64,000 nucleotides of DNA, taken from the NCBI RefSeq assembly GCF_026723825.1, contig NZ_CP113519.1:620001-684000 (forward strand), in the 5' to 3' direction. The translations under genes and the position numbers were made by a program. This document shows positions 57,194-64,000 of this stretch, piece after piece (the stretch's first letter is position 1; each line of letters opens with the position of its first letter). The DNA comes from Pseudomonas sp. GOM7. Its GTDB lineage: Bacteria; Pseudomonadota; Gammaproteobacteria; Pseudomonadales; Pseudomonadaceae. The notes beneath the pieces were generated by a model. That model saw only the letters and a list, made by a program, of their open reading frames with translations, did no database searches and was not told the origin of the DNA.

Positions 57194-59587
57194 ATGAAAT
57201 TGCTCGTCCGTCTCCTTGGCTGTCTTTTCCTGCTGCTGGTCAGCCAGCCTGGCTGGGCCGAGAGCGAGCGCATGGTGTTGCGTCCGGCGTTCGATGCCGA
57301 GCAGCAGGCCTGGCTGGCTGCGCACCCGACGCTGCGCGTCGGCCTGGTGTTGCGGGCACCTTGGGCACAGGTGGAGCGCAACCGGCATCTGGCCGGCGCC
57401 AATGTCGAGTTGATGCAACGCTTGCTCGAGGCCATGGGGGTAAAGCCGGATTGGCGCCTGTATCCCTCGCAGGATGCGCTGGACAAGGCCGTGCAGGCCG
57501 GTGAGGTGGATCTCGCGCCTGGTCTGCAGCAAACCCCTGCCGGCTTGCGCCTGTGGCATTACTCCATGCCTTATCTGCGCGTGCCGCATCTGGTGGTGGG
57601 CGAGCGCAATGGCAATGGCGCGGTGGATCTGGATCAGCTCGCGCTGGAGCAGTTGGTGGCGGTGCGCGCGCCCAGTCAGGCCGAGGAGTATCTGGAACGC
57701 ACCCACACCAACCTGCGCCTGCTGAAGGTCGGCTCCGAGCGCGCGGCGCTACAGCGGGTGCTCAACCAGGACGCCGATTACGCCGTGGTCGATGAGGCAA
57801 TGCTGAGCCTGCTGCTGCGCGAGTCGCGTTTCGCCGGCCTGCACATAGTCGGTGATATCGGCTTGCCGCAGTTGCTGCGCCTGGCCACGCGGGTCGATGC
57901 CCCGGAGTTGGCGGCCATCGTCGATCGCACCCTGGAAGCCTTGCCGGCCCGTGAGCTGGAGGATCTGCGTGAGCGCTGGCTGCCCCTGCGTTATCCGCAG
58001 CTCGGTGATTTCGTCGGTTTCTGGAAGACCCTGAGCCTGTTTCTCTGCCTGTCGTTGCTGATTGCCGGCACGGTGCTGTATCGCCAGCGTCAGCAGACCC
58101 GCCTGCTCGAGCGAGGCTTGCTCGATGCGCGTGCTGAGCTGGATCGTCACCAGCAGGCAGCCGAGGCGTTGCGCCTGAGCCAGTTCTCCATCGATCACAG
58201 CACCGTCGGCATTCTCTGGGTCAACTGGGACAGCCATCTGCGCTACGCCAACCGCGCCGCCGAACGCATGCTCGGTTATGCCGCTGGTGAGCTGGTGGAC
58301 AAGCCGCTGAGCCGCCTCGAGCCGAGCCTGGACATGGATCGCTGGCTTGGCATATGGAAACGTGTGCGCGAGCAGGACGGGGGCTCGACGAGCTTCGAGA
58401 TCGATTGCCTGCGTGCCGACGGCAGTCGTATGCCGGCCGACGTTTCTCTGAGTTTTCTGCGCTACCGTCAGGCCGAGTACCTGGTGGTGTTCCTCAGTGA
58501 CGTCACCGAGCGCCGGCGCGCGCATGCGGCTCTGGAGGAGAGCGAGGCACGCTTCAAGGGCATCGCCGGTAACGTACCGGGTCTGGTGTTTCGCCTGGAG
58601 CGCGCCGGGCTGGGCGCGGTGGTCAACTTCGCCTATATCAGCGAGGCCAGCCAGGAAATGGTCGGCTGGCCGGCACATGAGCTGCAGCGTGAGGATCGTG
58701 GCATCCGCAGCCTGGTGCATCCGCAGGATCTACCCAGTTATCTCAATAGTCAGACGCTGGCGCTGGAGAGCGAAAGTGACTGGTACTGGCAGGGACGCAT
58801 TCTCACCGCCGAGCAGGAGGTGCTGTGGGCTGACATCCGCACCACCGCGCGCCCGCTCGGCGGTGGCCGGGTGGTCTGGGACGGGATTCTCTGGGACATC
58901 ACCGAGAACAAGCTGGCCGAACTGGCGCTGGCCGATTCGCGGGCACGTCTGCGTGAGCTGTCGGCGCATCTGGAAAGTGTGCGCGAGGAAGAGAAGGCGC
59001 GTATCGCCCGTGAGGTGCACGACGAGCTGGGCCAGGTGCTGACCGTGCTCAAGCTGGAGACCGCCATGTGCGAACTGGCCTGCGCCGGGCAGATTCCCGA
59101 ACTGGATGAGCGCCTGGCCAGCATGAAGCGCCTGATCGCCCAGCTGTTCCAACTGGTACGGGACGTGGCCACGGCCCTGCGTCCGCCGATTCTCGATGCC
59201 GGCATCGCCTCGGCCATCGAATGGCAGGTGCGTCGTTTTGAGGAGCGTACGCAGATCCCCTGCCTGGTCGAAGTGCCTGAGCATCTTCCACACTTGCCCG
59301 ATGCTCAGGCCATCGGCCTGTTCCGCATCCTTCAGGAGGCGCTGACCAATGTCATGCGCCATGCCGGTGCGCACAGTGTCGTGGTACGCCTGTGGCAGGA
59401 GGCGGGCAGCCTGTGCCTGTCTGTGAGCGATGACGGTAAGGGCTTCGATCCGTCGTTGCGCAAGCCGGGGCAATCCTTCGGCCTGGTTGGCATGCAAGAG
59501 CGCATGTTGATGCTCGGTGGCCAGTTGCAGATTGACAGCCAGCCCGGTGAGGGCACTACCCTGTGCGCGCGCATAGCAGGCCGTTGA
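57194..59587 (+). CDS. agtS: Sensor histidine kinase AgtS-like (SBP-PAS-HisKA_3)
   Basis: 797 residues from ATG 57194, which begins the signal peptide MKLLVRLLGCLFLLLVSQPGWA. Residues about 35-270 are a periplasmic solute-binding (SBP_bac_3) domain (AAHPTLRVGLVLRAPW, LRLWHYSMPYLRVPHLV, LREL). One helix at about 282-300 (LSLFLCLSLLIAGTVLY) leads to two PAS domains (GILWVNWDSHLRYANRAAERMLGYA; LVFRLERAG), a HisKA_3 box with the phospho-accepting His in REVHDELGQVLTVLKLE, and HATPase motifs (EALTNVMRHA, SDDGKGFDP). It is partner of the downstream response regulator; in PAO1 AgtSR controls agtABCD for 4-aminobutyrate and 5-aminovalerate. The last codons and stop lie in MITE-like copy C. Confidence 0.88.
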   Translation: MKLLVRLLGCLFLLLVSQPGWAESERMVLRPAFDAEQQAWLAAHPTLRVGLVLRAPWAQVERNRHLAGANVELMQRLLEAMGVKPDWRLYPSQDALDKAVQAGEVDLAPGLQQTPAGLRLWHYSMPYLRVPHLVVGERNGNGAVDLDQLALEQLVAVRAPSQAEEYLERTHTNLRLLKVGSERAALQRVLNQDADYAVVDEAMLSLLLRESRFAGLHIVGDIGLPQLLRLATRVDAPELAAIVDRTLEALPARELEDLRERWLPLRYPQLGDFVGFWKTLSLFLCLSLLIAGTVLYRQRQQTRLLERGLLDARAELDRHQQAAEALRLSQFSIDHSTVGILWVNWDSHLRYANRAAERMLGYAAGELVDKPLSRLEPSLDMDRWLGIWKRVREQDGGSTSFEIDCLRADGSRMPADVSLSFLRYRQAEYLVVFLSDVTERRRAHAALEESEARFKGIAGNVPGLVFRLERAGLGAVVNFAYISEASQEMVGWPAHELQREDRGIRSLVHPQDLPSYLNSQTLALESESDWYWQGRILTAEQEVLWADIRTTARPLGGGRVVWDGILWDITENKLAELALADSRARLRELSAHLESVREEEKARIAREVHDELGQVLTVLKLETAMCELACAGQIPELDERLASMKRLIAQLFQLVRDVATALRPPILDAGIASAIEWQVRRFEERTQIPCLVEVPEHLPHLPDAQAIGLFRILQEALTNVMRHAGAHSVVVRLWQEAGSLCLSVSDDGKGFDPSLRKPGQSFGLVGMQERMLMLGGQLQIDSQPGEGTTLCARIAGR

Positions 59588-59797
59588 AAAACATAGGCGA
59601 CGACTGCATGGATGCAGGAGGTAGAGCGAAGCAGGAAGCCCGAGCCTATACCGATGGCGGCCCCGCAAAACAGCCGAAAAGCGCAGTTTACGAGTTGTAA
59701 ATGAGCATTTTTGACGGGGGCGCCTAGCCTGGGCTCGCACGCGAGGCTGTTTTTAACAACGGCCAGGCAACGCAGGTAGTTTTTCAACAGCTTGATA
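59574..59797 (+). mobile_element. MITE-like element, copy C
   Basis: About 224 bases from TAGCAGGCCGTTGAAAAAC to the complement of TATCAAGCTGTTGAAAAAC. The core TTTACGAGTTGTAAATGAGC and the module GACTGCATGGATGCAGGAGG shared with copy A are present. It is located between agtS and agtR, ends 23 bases before the agtR start and supplies the agtS stop codon. Confidence 0.78.
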
Positions 59798-59820
59798 AGC
59801 CTGGATGAGGAGATCATTGC

Positions 59821-60450
59821 GTGATTCGGGTACTGGTGGCTGAAGACCACACCATAGTGCGGGAAGGCATCAAGCAACTGATCGGCATGGCCCGCGACCT
59901 CGAGGTGGCCGGCGAGGCCTGCAACGGCGAGCAACTGCTCGAGGTGCTGCGCCGCACGCCCTGCGACGTGGTGCTGCTGGATATCTCCATGCCTGGCGTC
60001 AATGGTCTGGAGGCGATTCCGCGTATCCGTGCGCTGAACGAGGCACCGGCGATCCTGGTGTTGTCGATGCACGACGAGGCGCAGATGGCCGCGCGTGCGC
60101 TCAAGGCAGGGGCCGCCGGCTACGCCACCAAGGACAGCGATCCGGCCCTGCTGATCACCGCGATTCGCAAGGTGGCCAGTGGTGGGCGCTATATCGACCC
60201 GGCCCTGGCCGACCGCATGGTCTTCGAGGTGGGCCTGACCGACTCGCGCCCGCCCCATGCGCAACTGTCCGAACGCGAGTTTTCGGTATTCGAGCGCCTG
60301 GTGCGCGGCGAGGGCGTCAACGATATCGCCCTGCACCTGGCCGTGAGCAACAAGACCGTGAGCACCCACAAGGCGCGCCTGATGCAGAAGCTCGGCGCGC
60401 ATTCGGTAGCCGACCTGGTGCGCTATGCCATGGAGCACCGACTGCTGTAG
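59821..60450 (+). CDS. agtR: LuxR/NarL-family response regulator AgtR-like
   Basis: 209 residues from a GTG preceded by GAGGAG. The receiver domain has VLVAEDHTIVREGI, the phospho-Asp in VVLLDISMPGVNG near 55 and the Thr/Lys signals in LVLSMHDE and GYATKDSD. The C-terminal HTH is LSEREFSVFERLVRGEGVNDIA with SNKTVSTHKARLMQKL. It pairs with the upstream kinase and is probably the activator of the ABC operon that follows. The stop TAG lies within a GTAGGGTGCGC repeat. Confidence 0.92.
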   Translation: MIRVLVAEDHTIVREGIKQLIGMARDLEVAGEACNGEQLLEVLRRTPCDVVLLDISMPGVNGLEAIPRIRALNEAPAILVLSMHDEAQMAARALKAGAAGYATKDSDPALLITAIRKVASGGRYIDPALADRMVFEVGLTDSRPPHAQLSEREFSVFERLVRGEGVNDIALHLAVSNKTVSTHKARLMQKLGAHSVADLVRYAMEHRLL

Positions 60451-60526
60451 GGTGCGCCGTGCGCACCAATGGCCTGGGTGCCGGAAGAATAGCGCGCGCA
60501 GCCTAGGCGGCCCCGCGACACCCTAC
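60447..60526. repeat. GTAGGGTGCGC repeat after agtR
   Basis: GTAGGGTGCGCCGTGCGCACC at the left and GACACCCTAC at the right, related to 38367. The agtR TAG stop is its first TAG. Confidence 0.7.
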
Positions 60527-60568
60527 GGGCTGACCGATCCGTCAAAACAGAGTTTTCCAGTGGGAATT

Positions 60569-60586
60569 TGTAGGGCGATCCCTACA
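60569..60586. promoter_or_regulatory. Candidate AgtR operator upstream of agtA
   Basis: TGTAGGGCGATCCCTACA is a perfect inverted repeat (7-base arms, 4-base spacer) 110 bases before agtA. Its form suits a dimeric NarL/LuxR-type regulator. Confidence 0.5.
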
Positions 60587-60696
60587 CGAGATTTTCCTCG
60601 CGCCTGATATCAGCTTGTCATCCCGCCCGATTTTTTCGCCCATTGTCACCGGCTTACTCTTGGTCATCGGCCTGAGACAAGAACAAGGGTGTGGTG

Positions 60697-61794
60697 ATGG
60701 CAAACGATGTACTGGTGAGCTTCCGCGGCGTGCAGAAGAGCTATGACGGCGAGACGCTGATCGTCAAAGACCTCAACCTGGATATCCGCAAGGGCGAGTT
60801 TCTGACCCTGCTCGGCCCGTCCGGTTCCGGCAAGACCACCAGCCTGATGATGCTGGCCGGCTTCGAGACCCCCACCGCTGGCGAGATCCTCCTCGACGGC
60901 CGCTCGCTGAACAAACTGCCGCCGCACAAGCGCGACATCGGCATGGTGTTCCAGAACTATGCGCTGTTCCCGCACATGACCGTGGCCGAGAACCTGGCCT
61001 TCCCCCTGAGCGTGCGCGGCATGTCGCGCACCGACATCAGTGAGCGGGTCAAGCGCGCACTGTCCATGGTGCAACTCGACAGCTTCCGCAACCGCTATCC
61101 GGGTCAGCTTTCCGGCGGTCAGCAGCAGCGCGTGGCTTTGGCCCGTGCACTGGTGTTCGAGCCGCAACTGGTGCTGATGGACGAACCGCTCGGCGCGCTG
61201 GACAAGCAACTGCGCGAGCACATGCAGATGGAGATCAAGCATCTGCACCAGAGCCTGGGCGTGACCGTGGTCTACGTGACCCACGACCAGGGCGAGGCAC
61301 TGACCATGTCCGACCGCGTGGCCGTGTTCCACCAGGGCGAGATCCAGCAGATCGCGCCGCCGCGCGAGCTTTACGAAACCCCGCAGAACACTTTCGTCGC
61401 GCAGTTCATCGGCGAGAACAATCGCCTGCCGGGTGAACTGCTCAGCCGTGATGGCGAACAGTGCGTGGTGCGTCTGGCGCGTGGCGAGGAGATCAAGGCC
61501 ACGGCGGTCAACGTTGGCGCTGTCGGCGAGCCGGTCAGCCTGTCGATCCGCCCCGAACGCGTTCGTCTCAATGGCCACAGCGAAGCCTGTCCCAATCGTT
61601 TCTCCGGGCGCATCGCCGAGTTCATCTACCTGGGCGACCACGTGCGCATTCGCATGGAGGTCTGCGGCCAATCCGATTTCTACGTCAAGCAACCCGTGGC
61701 CGAGCTGGACTCGACTCTGGCGGTTGGTGACCTGGTTCCGCTCGGCTGGTCTGTCGAGCATGTCCGCGCGCTGGATCCACTCCAAGCCGAGTGA
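60697..61794 (+). CDS. agtA: ABC transporter ATP-binding protein AgtA (PotA-like)
   Basis: 365 residues from ATG 60697; two GTG codons directly upstream are alternatives. Walker A LGPSGSGKTTS near 42, Q-loop FQNYALFPHM, signature LSGGQQQRVALARAL, Walker B VLMDEPLGALD, H-loop YVTHDQ; the C-terminal TOBE regulatory domain begins near 285 (VSLSIRPERVRL). It powers import of a polyamine-type or omega-amino-acid substrate. It is the first of the operon; spacing to the binding protein gene is 53 bases. Confidence 0.94.
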   Translation: MANDVLVSFRGVQKSYDGETLIVKDLNLDIRKGEFLTLLGPSGSGKTTSLMMLAGFETPTAGEILLDGRSLNKLPPHKRDIGMVFQNYALFPHMTVAENLAFPLSVRGMSRTDISERVKRALSMVQLDSFRNRYPGQLSGGQQQRVALARALVFEPQLVLMDEPLGALDKQLREHMQMEIKHLHQSLGVTVVYVTHDQGEALTMSDRVAVFHQGEIQQIAPPRELYETPQNTFVAQFIGENNRLPGELLSRDGEQCVVRLARGEEIKATAVNVGAVGEPVSLSIRPERVRLNGHSEACPNRFSGRIAEFIYLGDHVRIRMEVCGQSDFYVKQPVAELDSTLAVGDLVPLGWSVEHVRALDPLQAE

Positions 61795-61847
61795 GCCTTG
61801 CGTGCAGTGCTGCACCTTTACCCCGTAACACAGAGGAGCTGATAAGA

Positions 61848-62879
61848 ATGACGAAATCCCTGAAGCTCGCGGCGTTGGCCCTGGGCGTTAGCTGTGCCAT
61901 GCCGGCACTGGCGGTGGACCTGACGGCGGTTTCCTTCGGCGGCGCGAACAAGGCGGCGCAGGTCAAGGCGTTCTACGAACCTTTCGAGAAGGCAACCGGC
62001 AACAAGGTTCTGGGCGGCGAATACAACGGTGAAATGGCCAAGGTCAAAGCCATGGTCGATACCAACAGTGTGAGCTGGGATCTGGTGGAGGTGGAGTCGC
62101 CGGAACTGGCCCGTGGCTGTGATGAGGGGCTGTTCGAGGAACTCGACCCGGCGCAATTCGGCGATGAGGCCAACTTCATCGAAGGCGCCATCCAGCCCTG
62201 TGGCGTCGGCTTCTTCGTCTGGTCAACGGTGCTGGCCTACAATGCCGACAAGCTGAGCACAGCGCCGACCAGCTGGGCCGATTTCTGGAATGTGAAGAAA
62301 TTCCCGGGCAAGCGCGGCCTGCGCAAGGGGGCCAAGTACACCCTGGAATTCGCCCTGATGGCCGACGGCGTGCCGGTCAAGGATGTGTACAAGGTGCTGG
62401 CTACGAAAGAAGGCCAGGATCGCGCGTTCAAGAAACTCGACGAACTGAAACCCAACATCCAGTGGTGGGAAGCCGGCGCCCAGCCGCCGCAGTACCTCGC
62501 ATCCGGTGACGTGGTGATGAGCTCGGCCTACAACGGCCGTATCGCTGCCGTGCAGGACGAGAGCAACCTGCAGGTGGTGTGGAACGGTGGCATCTACGAC
62601 TTCGACTCCTGGGCCATCCCCCGTGGCGCCAAGAACGCCGAAGTGGCCAAGGAGTTCATCGCCTTCGCGGTCAAGCCTGAGGCGCAGAAAGCCTACTCCG
62701 AGAATATCGCCTACGGCCCGGCCAACAAGCAGGCCATCGACCTGCTGGCGCCGGAGCGTCTGAGCCTGATGCCGACCACGCCGGAAAACATCGCCAACCA
62801 GGTGGCCATCGACGTGACCTTCTGGGCTGACTATGGCGAGCAATTGGAGCAACGTTTCAACGCCTGGGCCGCGCGTTAA
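61848..62879 (+). CDS. agtB: Periplasmic substrate-binding protein AgtB (PotD-like)
   Basis: 343 residues from ATG 61848 (AGAGGAG upstream). The signal peptide MTKSLKLAALALGVSCAMPALA is followed by a PotD/PotF-like fold: YEPFEKATGNKVLGGEYNGE, WDLVEVESPELARGC, SWADFWNVKKFPGKRGLRKG and YDFDSWAIPRGAKN. It binds the substrate, probably 4-aminobutyrate or 5-aminovalerate by analogy with PAO1. Gene order is ATPase, binding protein, permease. Its TAA stop abuts the start of MITE-like element D. Confidence 0.9.
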   Translation: MTKSLKLAALALGVSCAMPALAVDLTAVSFGGANKAAQVKAFYEPFEKATGNKVLGGEYNGEMAKVKAMVDTNSVSWDLVEVESPELARGCDEGLFEELDPAQFGDEANFIEGAIQPCGVGFFVWSTVLAYNADKLSTAPTSWADFWNVKKFPGKRGLRKGAKYTLEFALMADGVPVKDVYKVLATKEGQDRAFKKLDELKPNIQWWEAGAQPPQYLASGDVVMSSAYNGRIAAVQDESNLQVVWNGGIYDFDSWAIPRGAKNAEVAKEFIAFAVKPEAQKAYSENIAYGPANKQAIDLLAPERLSLMPTTPENIANQVAIDVTFWADYGEQLEQRFNAWAAR

Positions 62880-63020
62880 GAACCTATTCACGACCTGCTG
62901 CGCGTCGGCGCTGCTGCGTTAAAAACACGTTCGGAATGCTCATTTACAGCTCGTAAACTCCGCTTCCTCACATGTTTTTGCCTTGCATCGCTCTAGCTCG
63001 CCAGCTCGTGAACAGGTTCT
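62879..63020 (-). mobile_element. MITE-like element, copy D with different ends
   Basis: 142 bases with inverted ends AGAACCTATTCACGA and, complementary, AGAACCTGTTCACGA (14 of 15 matched). Inside is the same core as in A-C: CTGCGTTAAAAACA, GCTCATTTACAGCTCGTAAACT and TGTTTTTGCC. It occupies the agtB-agtC gap and is expected to fold in the operon message. Confidence 0.7.
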
Positions 63021-63087
63021 GCGACTCGATCCGGCCCCGCCCGCCGGCGGGGCCGTCTGAATTTTCTTCTTGCTTGCGGAGTTGTCC

Positions 63088-64000
63088 ATGGCCGCCGTAC
63101 TGCCTGCCAACGATCTGCCCGGGCCGAACCTGAAGCAGCGTCTGGCCCGTGCCGAGCGTTTCAATCGTCTGAAATCCAAGGCGCTGATTCTGCCGCTATT
63201 GCTGTTCCTTCTGCTGACCTTCCTGCTGCCCATCGGCGCTCTGTTGCTGCGCAGCGTGGACAACCCGGAAGTGGTCGGCAGCCTGCCGCGTACCGTCGAG
63301 GCGATTGCTACCTGGGATGGTCGTGGCCTGCCGGAGGAGCCGGTGTACCGGGCGATTGCCCAGGATCTGGCCGAGGCGCGGCGCAATCAGGAGCTGGGCG
63401 ATCTGTCCAAGCGCCTGAACATGGAGCAGGCCGGCTTTCGCAGCCTGGTCAGCAGCACCGCACGCAAGCTCCCGTTGCGCGAGCAACCGGCGTCCTACCA
63501 GGAGGCCTTCCTCGACCTGGACGAGCGCTGGGGCGACCCTGCCTACTGGCAGGTGATCCGCCGCAATGCCTCGTCGGTCACCCCCTATTACCTGCTGGCC
63601 GCGCTCGATCACCGCATCGACGATCTTGGCGAGCTGGCCAAAGCCACTCCGGATCAGGCCATCTACCTGGACATCTTCGCCCGCACCTTCTGGATGAGCC
63701 TGGTGATCACCGCCATCTGCCTGGTGCTGGCCTATCCGCTGGCCTACCTGTTGGCGAACCTGCCGACCCGTTCCGGCAACCTGCTGATGATCCTGGTGCT
63801 GCTGCCGTTCTGGACCTCGATCCTGGTGCGGGTGGCGGCCTGGATCGTGCTGCTGCAGTCGGGCGGGCTGATCAACAGCGCGCTGATCTCGCTGGGCATC
63901 ATCGAGCAGCCGCTGCAACTGGTGTTCAACCGCAGTGGCGTGTACGTGGCAATGGTGCACATCATGCTGCCGTTCATGATTCTGCCGATCTACAGCGTGA
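63088..64000 (+). CDS. agtC: ABC transporter permease AgtC (PotB-like), truncated by the window end
   Basis: The frame is open from ATG 63088 (GGAG upstream) to the window end, 304 residues. It begins MAAVLPANDLPGPNLKQRL, has a first membrane helix (ILPLLLFLLLTFLLPIGAL), a long periplasmic loop (about 55-200), then helices FWMSLVITAICLVLAYPLAYLLA and LLMILVLLPFWTSILVRVAAWIVLL, typical of PotB-type permeases. The loop is longer than in classic PotB. It is the transmembrane channel partner of AgtA/AgtB; a second permease (agtD) should follow. Confidence 0.9.
   Translation, partial: MAAVLPANDLPGPNLKQRLARAERFNRLKSKALILPLLLFLLLTFLLPIGALLLRSVDNPEVVGSLPRTVEAIATWDGRGLPEEPVYRAIAQDLAEARRNQELGDLSKRLNMEQAGFRSLVSSTARKLPLREQPASYQEAFLDLDERWGDPAYWQVIRRNASSVTPYYLLAALDHRIDDLGELAKATPDQAIYLDIFARTFWMSLVITAICLVLAYPLAYLLANLPTRSGNLLMILVLLPFWTSILVRVAAWIVLLQSGGLINSALISLGIIEQPLQLVFNRSGVYVAMVHIMLPFMILPIYSV

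Overview
This window is a stretch of ordinary chromosome from a GC-rich gammaproteobacterium, almost certainly a Pseudomonas. The gene order, the RpoD-DnaG-RpsU operon, the AmgK-MurU pair and the AgtSR-AgtABC locus all match Pseudomonas. The REP-like repeats and MITE-like elements suggest the mendocina/oleovorans/stutzeri side of the genus, but that placement is inference.

Layout. (1) 1-7,900: end of msbA, then mig-14, dnpA and hldE (lipopolysaccharide/envelope), two acyl-CoA dehydrogenases, and a MITE-like repeat. (2) 7,160-18,730, mostly minus strand: a PqiC-type lipoprotein, parC, an aspartic protease, a phytase-like esterase, parE, yqiA, cpdA, yqiB, nudF, and thiC with a TPP riboswitch. 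The nudF-yqiB-cpdA-yqiA-parE order next to a divergent tolC is the classic gammaproteobacterial arrangement. (3) 18,900-29,150: tolC, waaA, a LysR regulator divergent from an emrE-type pump, an FAD oxidoreductase/aldo-keto reductase pair, a Nudix-like protein, an AhpA/YtjB-like membrane protein and serB. (4) 29,135-31,080: a compact accessory module (PAAR protein, glycine-zipper toxin candidate, probable immunity protein), visibly more A/T-rich, wedged between serB and tRNA-Ile(CAU). (5) 31,270-49,130: rpoD-dnaG-rpsU, tsaD, plsY, folB-folK, cca, a lipoprotein, the ycgB-yeaH-prkA stress cluster, glpE, apaH-apaG, rsmA and pdxA. (6) 49,280-55,900: surA-lptD (outer-membrane assembly) divergent from amgK-murU (peptidoglycan recycling) and a DnaJ-domain protein. 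(7) 56,080-64,000: a DUF3530 protein, then the sensor kinase/response regulator pair and ABC transporter resembling the PAO1 agtSR/agtABCD system for 4-aminobutyrate and 5-aminovalerate. The third transporter gene runs off the window.

The most interesting accessory item is the PAAR-toxin-immunity module. The second theme is repeat biology. Four MITE-like elements share one palindromic core, and several REP-like families sit exactly on stop codons, so at least eight genes end inside a repeat. Other points are a Nudix-like protein of a family often labelled an ABC ATPase, a membrane protein with a degenerate cyclase-like domain, and candidate operators upstream of agtA and between lysR and emrE.
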